A model generated the notes under the pieces. The model was not told the origin of the DNA and did not search any database. It saw only the letters and a list, made by a program, of their open reading frames with translations. From contig NC_030678.2 of the NCBI RefSeq assembly GCF_000004195.4, positions 138,695,047 to 138,759,046 of the forward strand: a stretch of 64,000 bases of DNA, written 5' to 3'. This document shows, in pieces, positions 1 through 13,510 of this stretch (position 1 is its first letter; every line of letters starts with the position of its first letter). The DNA comes from Xenopus tropicalis (lineage: Eukaryota > Chordata > Amphibia > Anura > Pipidae). The position numbers and the translations under genes were made by a program.

Positions 1-2600
1 GGCAACAGAAACAGCTTCACTGATTTTAAGAATTAAAATGGCTGACCAATCTTGAGTCTTCAAGCTGCAAAGCTACAACTCCCAAGCAGCCACTGACTGC
101 CAAAGACAGGGATATATGTGAGCTATAGTTCATGAGCTGATGGAGGGCCAGAGGTTGGCTTGACTACAGGACCCCACAAAGGCAATAAAGAGAGAGACCC
201 TATGTGTGCCTAGAATGTTTCTATGTTAAAAGTAGCCAACTGCTAGCAAGCAGTCAGTGAAAGGATTGCAATGTAAGACTGAAGGGTCCCATATGCTGTG
301 TGCCGGCTACCAGCAAAGCCAAGCAGTCCCATTCCCAGTACTACACCAGCCAGTGCGGCTAACAAATGAACATTTTCTCACCAGGAAGAAGAAACGATGG
401 AAGCTTTAACATGTATATTCTACCTGCTACAATATGGATTTCTTACTATCATTTAGCTGTATTTCCCCTTTAAAAAGAGGGTTTGGACTGGTCCTTCATC
501 CATTTTTACAGTCTGGGTCATAACTGCTTTGTCCATTCAGCAAATGCCTGGACTCTACGTAACATCATATATTTAAAGAATGTAAGCTCTGCTCACCAAT
601 AACACAAATCCCAGAGAAAAGAGGCAGACGTTATATATTATAAAATCAACAAACCCCATAAGAAAAGGAGCTAACACCCAACAGAAAACCTGGTAACAAA
701 GCTGGCATTCAGACAAAATATAAATATATCTATAGTACAAAGCCATTTCATGTTTTATAGGTAAAAAAAAATGACAAAACTAAAATAAAAAAATAGTTTC
801 ATTGTGCCAGCACTGGCTAATGGTGCGCACAGGGCATCACTGCCTCCCTCTATTATTAACCAGGAGAGTATTTGCCTTGAACTGAAAGCCACACGAAAGG
901 AATATTGGAGGAATATATTGCTTTCAAAATAAATGTAGTTTTCCTTAATAAAAGAAACAACTGCTATTGCTATAGGCCAGGGCTGCCCAACTCCAAGCCC
1001 AGAGAGTTCTATCAGGGCAGGTGGTGGCTCCACCCACTATCAAGCACAGCGTAGGCAGCTAGGATAAATGCAAGGCAAATTACTGCTGTACTAGTTGGCC
1101 TGCAAAGAGCCCTGAGGCCTGGAGCTGGATATCTCTGTACAGGTAATGGCCGCTACACCGCGCAGATTTTTCATGCGGTTTTCCAGAAAAGAGTGATTTT
1201 AGTGCAATGTGAATGGCAGCGAATGAACCAGGAAGTAAATAAAGCTGGCCACAAGGCTGGCACATTAAGAGGCACACTGAATGGAAGCCTAAATATTTGC
1301 TCATGAAAATGAAAGGAATACAATTATGGAGATGAAAATTAAATAAGTTTCATTTCATAGAAATAAGAAAACATTCTAAATACAATCAGTTAAAAATTCT
1401 GTACCATTTCTGAAATAACCAAGTTACTCTGTACTTTCCCCTCTCAGCAATCTGTCTCTCAGAGTGATGGGAAGTCATTGGCCAGACAATGTATTGGAGC
1501 CAACGACTATTCAAAATAATGACTCCAACACAAAGCTGCACATAGGGAGACAGATATGCACAGAATGTGTGTACAAAATGCTATTTCTATGAGATAAACC
1601 TTAAAATTAATTTATTTTCACGCTAGATTCCCTTGAAAAAAGGAACTTTCCCCAAACAATTAAAACTTTGTAATTGCAAGGCCCTAACTAGGAGTTGTAC
1701 ACTGAAAAGTACTAAAGCCAAAAGATTCTAAAGAATCTGATACTTTATGCAAAAATTAAGGGTGACGACTGCAGCCATGTCCGTAAGCGTCTACAGGGCA
1801 TGAGCTGGGCCATACCCCGCGTGCATGAGCTGGGCCATACCCCGCGTGCCTGTAGGTACCAAAATTCTTTCATGGATGTGCAAAGTACAGGGCAAAGCCA
1901 CTCCTCCTCCCACACTGATGTAAACAAAGAACACTGATCTATAGAAACAATAGCACTTGATGCATATCGGCCAAACATAATCCTATCCCTCATAATGTGA
2001 CGTTCTTAAATAGCGGTTGAATTGAACTAAGAAGTTGGAGAGTACGTGACTGTAACACAGTGAATAAGGAGAATAAATGACCAGCGACATATTGGCAAAA
2101 GCTGCACTGAAACCACTTAAGCCACTCAAGGTGTTGATTATTAGAGCAGCCAACAGGCCGGCTACTTCAGAGCTGCAGGAGGAGTCACATACCAAGATGG
2201 GGAGGGCCGTACAGCTTAAAATACACAAAAGAAGGGCAAGACATTAAATATGAGAAGCAATGGGCCTCGGCAGCCATGACTAAGTTAAATAAATAAAACA
2301 ATGTACATACAACAGAGTACGCACCATGAATCCCCTACCACTGGGCATTAAATGGTTGTCCTCTGGGACCCCTGTAGTGCTCAAAGCCAGTAACAGGTTT
2401 AAGGCCAGAGGCACAATGCCTTGAATGCTGCAACCTCAATACCAGAAATAAAACTTAACAAATGTGAAGTCAAAGGTGGAGCGGGAAAGAGGTAGTGCTA
2501 GCGTAAGAAAGGTAAGGGATTCTTATACCAAACAGTGACAACCAGTGGAAGCAGCACAAAGAGGGTTGATGGACATGTCCAGCCCAGGACACAGCTAAAT
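1..2600. other. Left flank without a recognisable gene
   Basis: I see no exon with good splice sites or protein similarity. The open frames at 755-1304 and 1745-2228 on the minus strand lack codon structure and similarity. By human synteny the 3' end of RBMS2 (plus strand, tail-to-tail with BAZ2A) should lie at or beyond this edge, and part of this stretch may be its 3' UTR; that is inference. A short direct duplication of about 27 bp (units holding CATACCCCGCGTG) lies at 1800-1850. Confidence 0.4.
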
Positions 2601-3397
2601 ACTGGTTACCTTCCATGGGCTGGTGCCCACTGTACTGGCCATACAACAATATTTATTTAAACAAATGCTACACTGTAGATTTCTACCCATGCTGTCTAAA
2701 CATGAGAAAAAAGAAACACATTTGACTATTTGCTATTGCTTAGAACTCCTGCTTGTCTGTTCTGCAGGTATTAACTGTAATAGTGAGCAGATATAAGTGG
2801 GAATGCACCTACCTCTGTATGCTATGCCTAATGATTACTTTCGTACAAGAATATCCTATAGCAGGTATCACTGCACACCCATGTTGTGGTGGATTATGTC
2901 TATATTAAATATCTCCATTCTGTAAATAACACTATGCATTTGCATGAAGTGATTATATGTACACATGCCAATGTTACTGCCTGACATGCAGCATGGGACA
3001 ATGTGTTCTAGAATTCAGAGATGCAAGTGCAGAATGATACAAAGACATGTTAATGCATACACAATTGGAAGGGGCAGAGGAGAGATTGTGTGAGAGTGTA
3101 CTCAAGTCTTCACCAACAACCAGTTCACCAAACTGCCTCCCAGCCTCCCAGCTGAGGGCTAAATCTCTGAAAGGTGATTGAGAATGAATGTGTTCCAAAA
3201 GCCATGTGATAATGATGCTGGAAGATTGTATCCTGGAGGAAAAGAACTCATTTACCCTTGATTCACCACAACGGATCTCTGTGTGAAAAACACAATAAGA
3301 GCTGAACTGACAATAAGAGTTTAACCCGTTTTCAGCATCCCAGAGAATGCACAACATAAATGGGCCGAAGGGAAGGAGGGGTTTGAGGACTCCAGTA
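2600..3397 (-). other. baz2a: baz2a 3' UTR, end uncertain
   Basis: Sequence downstream of the baz2a stop. The nearest strong minus-strand AATAAA is at 2657-2652 (plus-strand TTTATT), giving a 3' UTR of roughly 750-800 nt. Another AATAAA at 1616-1611 would give about 1.8 kb. Human BAZ2A has a multi-kilobase 3' UTR, so use of the distal site is plausible. No protein signal is visible here. Confidence 0.5.
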
Positions 3398-4649
3398 TCA
3401 CAGCGAAATCTGGTTACGTTCCTGACTGAACTCTTCCCAGCGAGCATCGTAAAACTTCTTAAGAATTAGGCCAGCCTTCCCCACTTCCGAGTCATCCTCA
3501 TTAAACAGCTGGCAATTGCTGAAGACAAGCTCGGCATCTTCGGCAAACTCCTCACAGCTAGAGTACCTGGGGGGGGTAAGAGGAAAGTACAGAATCAGTA
3601 TAGTCCTTTCATCTTTATACTGCCCCCTTTAATAGCACTCTATTTGCTTACTGCAACAGAACTTCCTCTAGATGCCAGCTACACCTCCAGCCTGGCATGT
3701 TTTTCTAGCAAGTGGTATACAGATAAGACACAATATTTATATTAAAACATGAAGAAAGTGTCAGCATATTCCACAGCAACATATGTATCGGTCAGTATAC
3801 GTATATACACTCTTATTAAGGGATACAAAACAGACTTCAATGAAGATCTAGTGAAGAAGGATATGCCATGTACATCTTCCCTTTCTATTATTCTTTAATA
3901 ACAGAAGATGACCTTAATTATTCTAAAATGACTAATGAACGCATAACAGCATTACAATATACTGTAATGAAAAGTGTTTGTATGCAAGCCCAGCAGATGC
4001 CAGTCACTTGTATGGGGAGCAAGGCTGGTCTCACAAATAGAAGGAATCCATATTCCCAAAAGAAAGTTACTGAGGGACAGTAAGGCGCAATATAATAGAC
4101 CGACATACATGGGGGTCTCCGGTAGGGAACTTACTTTCCATTCAACAGCTTGTGCCTTATGGTAGAGAAGTCCATGGGGTTTTTGATTATTTTCCTATAA
4201 CCAGGCACAAGGCGTGGGTTCACAGGCTCCAGAAAAGGCCAGGCATCTTCATGTGACTCCAATTCCATAAGAATGATTCTAGGAAACCAAGCACAAGAGA
4301 AATACATAAAGGATAATGCATGGACTAGAAAATAAAAAGAAATAAGTTATGTTTCTTTTATGTTATAAATATTCTCACTGCAGTCACATTCTGCAGACAA
4401 ATGGAAGAGGAAAAGGTCAATAAGACAGACAGACATTACTTACTCGCAGAAAGTTAAATCCGGACTGTGGCTCCTCGTGGCCATGCGCCTCCTTTTGGAA
4501 ACGGGGGATTCTCCTGGTGAGTACTGTGATGTTGTGGGATGTTCTCGCCGCCGTGAAGGCTTTGCTGGGCTGTTTTCTTTGAATCGCAAAGTACACTTTC
4601 TGATGCGTCTTGATGAGCCACTGGTTCTTAGAAACTCACTCTCACATTG
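3398..4649 (-). other. baz2a: baz2a coding exons 26-28: bromodomain and stop
   Basis: Exons 4649-4444, 4278-4135 and 3566-3398. The first is a basic linker (SKRRRM, a likely nuclear localisation signal) ending SPDLTFCE. The other two make the bromodomain: LMELESHEDAWPFLEPVN, KNPMDFSTIR and FSNCQLFNEDDSEVGKAG. The acetyl-lysine-binding Asn is present in the FNEDD motif. The protein ends QISL followed by TGA. Confidence 0.97.
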
Positions 4650-5645
4650 CTGTGTAAAGACATTCCCTTTTATGGATTAATTCAAGTTTTAAAAGGACCA
4701 TGAAGCAGACTCGAGATTAGTTGTACTATCCACTAAACCAACTGCAGCTCTCACACTATACACAGACACATGGCCCAGAAACTCCAGATCTGGCCAAAGA
4801 TACACATGAGCTGGGAGGGAGCCTTCCCTCTGAACAATTCATAACAGATACAAATACTTTTTGCTACTTGCATGACAAGTATGACAGTGACAAATGGTTG
4901 CATACATGCCTGTTAAACTAGCAGTGTGTATAAATGATATAGAATAGCAAAATGAGAAGGAAAGAGCAGGATGGCTCACCTGCATGTACCCCGGGTTGGT
5001 GGGATTTTCTACTAACAGGAGCACCAGCCCAGGGTATCAAATAGGTGATCTTAATAACTTGGGGAAGCCTAACATTTGGCACCCCCACAGTGATTGTAAC
5101 TTTCTTTCTCCTTTAATACTAACAAAGCACTAAGGAAAGTGTTCACTCTTTAACTTACCAGTGATATACAAGTAGGACAGAACCAATCACCTTCTGGAAT
5201 CTCATTCATCTGAGGTTTATGACAGTAAGTATGGCAGCCGCGATCACAGCTATCACACAGTAGCAAGAACTCATCATTATCGCCCTTTCGACAATATAAG
5301 CAGGTCTGTAACAGAAAAGGCTTCCTTACATCCCACTGTGACACCTCAACATTTAGAGGGCATAGTTATTACAGTGTGTAAGCCAACACACACTGCATAA
5401 AAACTCCGTACATATAAAGAAATACAATTCAATAGAGCCCTTATATATTGAAGAATTAAATGTTGCAGAAATGACTTACCACTTTATTAACTGACCGCTC
5501 CCAAGCTATTGACCTCTCCAGCTGCTGCAGACAAAGTGACAGTTGGGCAGCACTACGACATCTTTCCACAGTCTGACGCCACAACCGTAAGCGTGATGTA
5601 ATGCTGTATTCACTGCCAAATATGGAAGAATTAGTGGCACTATAG

Positions 5646-5718
<73 letters not shown>

Positions 5719-8700
5719 TGTCAAAAAAGACAGAATAGAAAAGAACTAAGATGAGCAGGCAGAGGAATTAAAGGGATGTGAGCTCATTCAGCTGGGCATT
5801 AACACTATCTGAACTTTCCCAAAATAAATAAAGCATTTATTTTTTTGCACAGACATACCGGATTCCACAGAATGAAAGGAAACCATGATATTCTGACAAA
5901 CCATTTCCCAACATTCCATAGGTAACAGTGTAATGCAAACTTCTCCCTCAAATGTTTTCATTGTGAAGTGATGGATTCTGGGGCTTTACGTCCCTCTGCT
6001 TTCTGTACTGGATGCACAGATTCGCTTGAAAGCAGAGTTTCAGAATCCATCGCTTCACAATGGAATAAAGTGAGGGAGGGGTCGCACTGAGAGCCTAAGG
6101 GGAGTGGGGAACTCATCCCTGCAAAGAATACAGACTATCATGGTTTCCATTCAATCTTCCATTTCCGAAAGGTCATATAATGAATGAGCTCATGTCAAAA
6201 AAAGGGTGGAATATTTTTCCTTTAGGAGAAAAGCACTTTGTCCTTACATTTCTGTTGTGGAGAGGGGATCTTCTGGATTTGTGATCACAGCCTTTTCATG
6301 CTGCACCTCACTTAACAACCAGAGAGGTTCTTTCAAGTATCTTTTCTCCAAATTCTCCTCCAAACATAGAAGCCGCAAGACAGCTAAATCCAAGGGATTA
6401 GAACACACTCGGTAGAGTCGGCAATCTTCTCTTTTCACTTTCACTGTGATGTCGTCGGCAGGTTCCACCAGGTGTTCATAGTACTTAAGATCTGTTCTAA
6501 CCGAGTCTGGGGCAGGAGGAGTCCATCCCTGTATCAAACAAATACTTCATCAATAATATAATAAGAGCCTCAGTTTCTGCTAAATGATTATTTTTTTGCA
6601 GGGGAGATGAAGACACAAAGTGTAGCAATTGATCACAGGAAACGCTGAATGTAACCCAGAAACCACAGTTGTTGCACAACATTCTTGTGGACTGACCTCT
6701 ATAAAGTTACCTAGAATTTGTCATAAAGCATGAAAGTAATTCCCAGTATAATAACTGGCAACAACCTGTGGGCTGGAACTGTACTCTTGTGGCATACTCA
6801 TGGGAATTTTCATGTAGGGCAGACTTTTGAGAAAATTCTGAGATATTTACAGTGCATCAAGCCATAAACCATCAAAATGGTTGGCTTCCGCCCCAGCTGA
6901 CTTGGTTCCACCAACAACTATGAGATCTTGAAAAGTCAAATCTGACTTTTGTTAGTTGGAGGAATCCTAACATTTAATATTTGGTGCACCCCTTTGATAA
7001 AATTTACAAAAAACACAAAATAACCAGAACTGCATCTGTACTCAAGCTCAAAGTACTGACCCTTTGTTGCAGGTCAGACAAAATGACCCTTTGTTCTAGG
7101 TCTTCCACCCACTGCAGGGCTGACAGATCCACTTGGAATGTCAAATCAGTTACAGACCATTTATCCAGTGTCTCTTGGCTGACAGGGTGACCTTCTGCAG
7201 AGGTGAACTTGAAGAGAGCATCTTTAAAAAGATACAAAGGCACAATGAAATTAGGTTATACTCTGATAAAGCAAAATGCTCCATATCATATCATACACAC
7301 AAGCATGAAAAGACTTATTTTAGTAGCCCACTGCAGACGTTTATCTTGCTCAGTAAACACAAGTGAAATTCCTTTATTAAGGGACATGAATACGATACTA
7401 TAATTTTTTATTTTTTAATTTGCATTATGGATAAATTAAAGATATAAATGTCTATAGTTATACCTTATGCTCAATCCAAGTCTTATACCATTCTTATTCC
7501 TCCCACTGTGAAATAAATCCCTCAGAAGTAGCTAACACCGGGTACTGCCTTCTGGGGCTGTGGGCACAGGGGTGTGGAAGCCAAACTGTCATAAACTGAC
7601 CACACCGATAAGGCTATGCAGAGGGATACAATGAAATTATGGTAGAATAGGTATTTCCCCCTGCCACATTACATTAAAGGGTCAATATAAATGGTCCCCT
7701 TTTCAACATAAGTTTAAAGAATAGGGCTAGTGCCAAATACAGTTGCTAATTAAATCAATGGGCAATAAGTATCTATGGTTTTTGTTATTCCTGCATAAAA
7801 CAGGGCAAAATCAGAAACTGAAATTAAACTCACATTCTCCTTCTCCTTAATACAAGCATAAAATAAATCAGTAATCCACAGAGAAGCCCTGTATATAATG
7901 AGTTGCTTCTTATCACTAAGCCTAAATGACTGCAGCTGTGGGTAAGGGATGGGTATGTTTATACAGAGGGCTTCTTGTGGACAGGCAATTTACTTTTTTC
8001 TCTTGCATGAGCTGGAAGTAAATTTATTCCCAATTTTATATTTTACTCTGTTTAAAAAGTTAAAAAAGGCATTCCATTGGTGGTTTTCCCTTTCAAAAGA
8101 ATAAGAAGCCTGAATGAGGAATGTACATTCTGGAATGAATGCCTTTATATCATTATACAGGTATGAAAAGGATGGGACAAAACCTCTCTCACCACTGGCT
8201 GGTCGTGCACACATCTCTTTTAGGTGCTGCAAATGCTTAGAGAGATGCTTGTGCAATGTTTTTTCACGGATGCCACGGGGATGTAGAGCTTTCAGTAACA
8301 ATTCCAACATTGCAGGGTCCTTTATCCACCACCACTTCTGTCTCATACCTATAAATACCAAAGGAACAAATAAGCCGCATAGCATGAAGAAAAGCAGGGT
8401 GCACCTGGCACCTGGATCGGAGTGTGCACTTGTTGCTGTTTTGTGGGTACTACAAATACACTCTTAAAACCGCAAAGAAACACCTGGGCCAATAATATGA
8501 GACACAGGCCTATCATTTCCATTCATATCAAAAAAGTGCATTAAAAGTAGAATTGGGATTCAGACAAATTTGATTCAGGTGAACAAAATCCAAACTGCAC
8601 ATGACTTTAAATTGCACCTATCACAGCAAAATCTTTTCCCCGCTGGAGGTGTGGTCTAATAAAGCCCGCACTCTGGCTGTGGTAAGCAATACTATTTTTG

Positions 8701-11700
8701 CAAGAAAATGCCCCTCACAGCTATTTCAGGGTACATGCAAATTTAGTAAGGGCCCCAGCTTGGGCACTTTGCATGTGTGCAACATAGAATCAGAAGTAGT
8801 GTTGACCAAACATGGCTGTATGCAATGGAAGCTTTCAGGGGCAAAAAACTTGCATTGGGTATTTCTTTTTTTTCCGAAAATTCTTGCTTAAATTATCAAG
8901 AATATAAAGTCAATTTCCTAGTGCGATCCACAGAGAACAAAGGGAGATTTGCCTCTTGCCAGGATAGCAGAGCCCTGAGGAGGAGATGCTAAAACAAATA
9001 GGCATTTGCCAGCAATCACAAGCACCAATGAGCGGATGAAGCAAGGTGTCCCTATATTTATCTATATAATATTACATCTTATATACACTGCTGTTCAATG
9101 GAACGTTGTATAGGAGCACTCACCAACAGGTATAGGCCTTTCTATAAGTTGGTTGTAGTATTTCTGCTCAATCTGCTTTAGCAGCTTACTGGGAGGGCGT
9201 CCCCTTCGTTTTTCCTTCTCCGAGTCACCGAGAAGCTGAGAATTCAGTGTTGTTTCATGGGATGCAGTGGAGCTCTTCCCAGGATTGGCGCAAGCATGAC
9301 AAGGGGTTGAATCTGAAGGCAATGATGTAACATAACTTTGTGCTTCCACCTTGAATCCTTTTGCCTGCAAAATTCAGCAGTCTTTTATTGCGATGTTCTG
9401 AAACAATGTGCAATATACAGTGAATATGTCTACTTGCAGATACAGTTTCCTTTCAGAGGTGGAACTATACCTATTTTTAAGGGGGATACTGTTTTCAGAA
9501 TGAACAACATTAATGATCACCTGAATATAATGTGTAATATTTTGTAAAATAGTGCAGATATGGAAAAAATTAAGTATTCCTGCATTTTAAATCGTATTTT
9601 TGGGGTCCCACCAATGTATAATCATAACATTTCCCTGATTTTCCACCATTTTTCCGGTCCTTTGAAAAATAGGATATCTACTGTACACATAAACATATAT
9701 AAAATACAGGAACTCCTACCTGTTTTACAGATGTGGCTGCAGTAGGTGATGGTGGGGACGACTGGTTTGATGGGCGAGTAAAAGAGCCCTGGGTAAGGTT
9801 ACGGCAAGGAGTTCTGGAATGCAGGGGAAGCCACTGCTTTGGCTTCTCAGGCGCTTCGGAGGAAATAATGGGGGTTGACTCACTGTGTGGGGGGCTACTC
9901 TCAGGAGTAAGCACTGTGCTGTCCATGATATTTTGATTTTTAGTCAACCATGAAAGAAACACAGACTGACTGAGATCCTGCTGGTTGTGAGAGAGAGGCA
10001 CAATATTTGGATTTTGCTCAACAACATTTGATTCCTTTTCCTTGGAAGCTGAATGACGACAGGATGTACAGTTATGCTCTGGCTCAGCCCTGGACTTTCG
10101 AGGATGATCCTGTGTTTTACTTAGGGAGTCAAAAGATTTGTTTTGAGCCTTTTCTACATCTTCACTCTTTAGAGAAGAAGCCTCAGTGCCGGTATCCAGT
10201 GTAGGTTCTTTATCTGGCTCTGGAAAGTCACAATTAAAAGCTGGTCAGAGTATTTGCTCCCCAATGTCTGCCATGTATTCCTGCTGCTGATCAACTATCC
10301 AAACACAAAACTGCACTTACAAAGCCTAAATAGTCTACATGGGGTGATAAATTTGGCTGGATTTTGATAGATTGAGATAGTGATGTTTTTTTTTTTAATA
10401 AACATTTGACCAAAAAGATAAAAGGACATAAAAAATAAGTGTTAACATTTTTAACGATTTATATATAATTACTTTGTTTATATTACCGTCAGTCAGATTT
10501 TGTCAGGAAATTCTTCAGTACGCCTCATTTCTTTTCTTCTAGGTATTTTTTATAGAATAGAATATGGGAGTTGCTGCACTTTCTTGAGGGGCATATTTAT
10601 CAAAAGTGGAATATTTTGCTTATAAAATGTACCTTTTTGTTTGTGCATTTGTCACACTTATAAAGCTTTTCTTGACATTTCTAAAACGTTTTTTTAGAAA
10701 CCTTTTTAAAAATACCCTCTTTTTTCCTCCATAAAATGTTATCCCCTCTTTGGGCAATCAAAAACCATTATATCCTAAGACCCAAAAGCTTGAACATGAA
10801 AAGATGAATTCTTTTTCACGTTATGGGAAATTTATCACAATTAAAAGGTTGTGGAAAAGTTCTACAAGTTTATTTAATTTTAAGTTAAAAAAGTTCTTTG
10901 GGGGTGCCAAATAAGGGCTGTGATTGGTACTTGGTAGTCCTATGTGGACCGCTGGCCTGCAGGAGGTTCTGCTTCCAAACCAGAAATTAAAAATGGGCAC
11001 CTATTTTGAGGTCACTGGGAGCAGCATCAAAGGGGGAGAAAAGTGACATGTTGCTCATGAGCCACTGGTTGGGGATCACTGCCTTAAGGGTTCAGATTTT
11101 GCTCAGCCTCCTAGCACTTGGCACATTTTGCAGAATTCTGATTCACACAAATCCTGAGACCCCGTCATATATCAAACTAAGTTCTGCATCTTGCTCAGTG
11201 AGTCCCTTTATGGAAGCGATTGAATGTTTGCATGAAACCTACATATTTAGAAGCCAATGTAAGGAAGGATTTAATCACTTACCAGCACTCTCAGGTAAGC
11301 CTTCTATAAATATTCCCCCTAGGTGTGGCACCATCCAATAACATCGGCGGTAACGGTCTTGTCCCAGACACACGGTTCGAAGCCTTTGTGAAGAACCAAG
11401 TATTTTCTTTCGAAAGAACATCTGGCGCTGCAGATTAAAACCATTTCACAAAAATCAGAAAAAAATAAACAAACAGTCTGTTTGCAAGATTTTTGGAAGA
11501 GGGGACACAAATAGAAAATCTCTTGAAGTAAAATGTTTTCTACAGAAAATAATTCCATAATAGTTTCTGCTCATTTGCACACATGACATTTGTGGATTGC
11601 ATTGACTGTGTTTCCCTCCCACACACCAGAAATATACAGGCAGGTAAAACTGCTACAGATAAGTGTGTGACTGGTGTGTGTGAATGTGAAAGGGACCTTG

Positions 11701-13424
11701 ATTCACCAGGCAGGGACAGATGTGACTGATGCACAATCCCAGTAAAGTGCTGCAGAATATGCAGCTGCTGCTATATAAAGAACCATAAAAGATTTGGGGA
11801 ATGTTGGTCTCTGGTTTGTCTGCTCCTTGTTTATACAAGTTGTTCTCAATGTTATTGTCCAAGGGACAACAGTCTCTGCAGAAAAATATGGATGTGTAAG
11901 TTAGGTACAACCTAACAGAACACTAAATTGTTACAAATAGGTATGTTTTACTGTTTTTGTGTGTGTGTGGGTTCCCAACAAAGCTCTGGCACAGAGTTGG
12001 AACTTATTTATTTACTCACCGTTAAATCCTTTTCTCTCAAATCCTATGGGGGGACACATGGAACCAAACAATCCTCTCCCCATCAGGAGGCAGGGCACAA
12101 ACAAGATGTGAAGTCCTAGCCTCTATATAAACCTCATCTGCCAATTATACCTCAGTTATACTATCAAAAAATTGAGCAACGTAAACTTAGCCAGGAACAG
12201 CAAACAGACAGAGGAAGAAGCAGCAAACTCCCCTGTTTTATAACGTGGGAGGACGCAGGAACCTCAGGGAGCTACCAAAGCAGTCCCCTAACTAGGAGGG
12301 AATGAACAGGAAACAAGTACACCATAAGCAAAGTATTTATAAAACTACTGATTGCAAAACTTTACACCCAAAGTCTGCCCCCGCTGAAGCGAAGGTATCA
12401 AAACAGTAGAATTTTGTGACAGTATCAACGGATGACCACATTGCCACCTTGCACAGCTGTTTTGCAGAAGCCATATTCCTGCATGCCCATAAGACAATAA
12501 GTGCCCTTGTAGAATGAGTTTCGACTTGAAATGGAACTGGCTTTTAAAGGAAAAGGTAAGCCCTGCAGACTGTCTCCTTAATCGCCAAAAACTGGAGCCA
12601 CCAGAGGAGGATTACTCCACATTTCCAAGTTTTTCTATGGAAAATGGGTACATCTTTGTAAACTTTCTAGTAGTCTGAATTGTATGTTCAGGAAAATTCC
12701 ATTCCTCCTGCATAATTGATTGCAATTGGTCATCTAGTTTGTATCCTGCCTACTGATGGGGGGGGATTGAACCCCATGGCCCCTGTGTCCCCAGCATGTA
12801 AGAGAACAGGAATTCTATCATGGGAATGCATGTTTTTACCAAAATACATCAATAAATAATGCTCTTCCAGCAAAATTCTGTACTGAAATCCATTATTGAA
12901 AAGAGCAAATTTTTAGGTTTCATTTTGAAATGTGACATGGGGCAAGTCATATTCTTAGTTTGCGAGGTGCCCTCAGATATGTGACTTGATAAACTTCAGT
13001 CTCTCTTTACTGCTGCACTGCAAGTTGGTGTGATATCAAACCACCTCTTTCCCACCCCCAGCATGTAACAAGATAAAAGCACCCTGACACCTGTATTGCT
13101 AAAAATGCTCCTATACCCCTACCTAATGGTAGATATTAATATAGCATTAAATAGGAAATATCCAAGCCTGGTCATGACTCTTCCAGTTATGCTATTATTT
13201 CTCTTACTTAGTGTATCTAAATGCAGTTGCACTGTGAAGTGCTTTCTGAAAGTTAAGGATCAGGCACAATGGCCTGAGACGGCTGCCTACACGTCAATAA
13301 TACAACTAAAAAAAATAAATGTATTGGTTTAATGAATGATTTGCAATGTACACCATGTAATGTAATGATACAACTAAACTATACTAATCACGATAAAATC
13401 CCCTTAAGCTTTACCAGAAAATCA

Positions 13425-13510
<86 letters not shown>

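Larger units (their letters stand above)
5480..8348 (-). other. baz2a: baz2a coding exons 21-24: WHIM2/WHIM3-type region
   Basis: Exons 8348-8193, 7221-7061, 6528-6248 and 5612-5480 encode residues 1231-1474. Conserved blocks are WWWIKDPAMLELLLKALHPRGIREK, given here only as WWWIKDP and ALHPRGIREK, then LQWVEDLEQRVILSDLQ, NPLDLAVLRL and ERSIAWERSVNKV. The donor at 7061 is a less usual GTCAGT. Both flanking exons keep phase 0, and the joined residues RGW match human. The intron after the 5612 exon acceptor holds a 66-bp (TA)n run and a MITE (5.85-6.17 kb). Confidence 0.94.
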
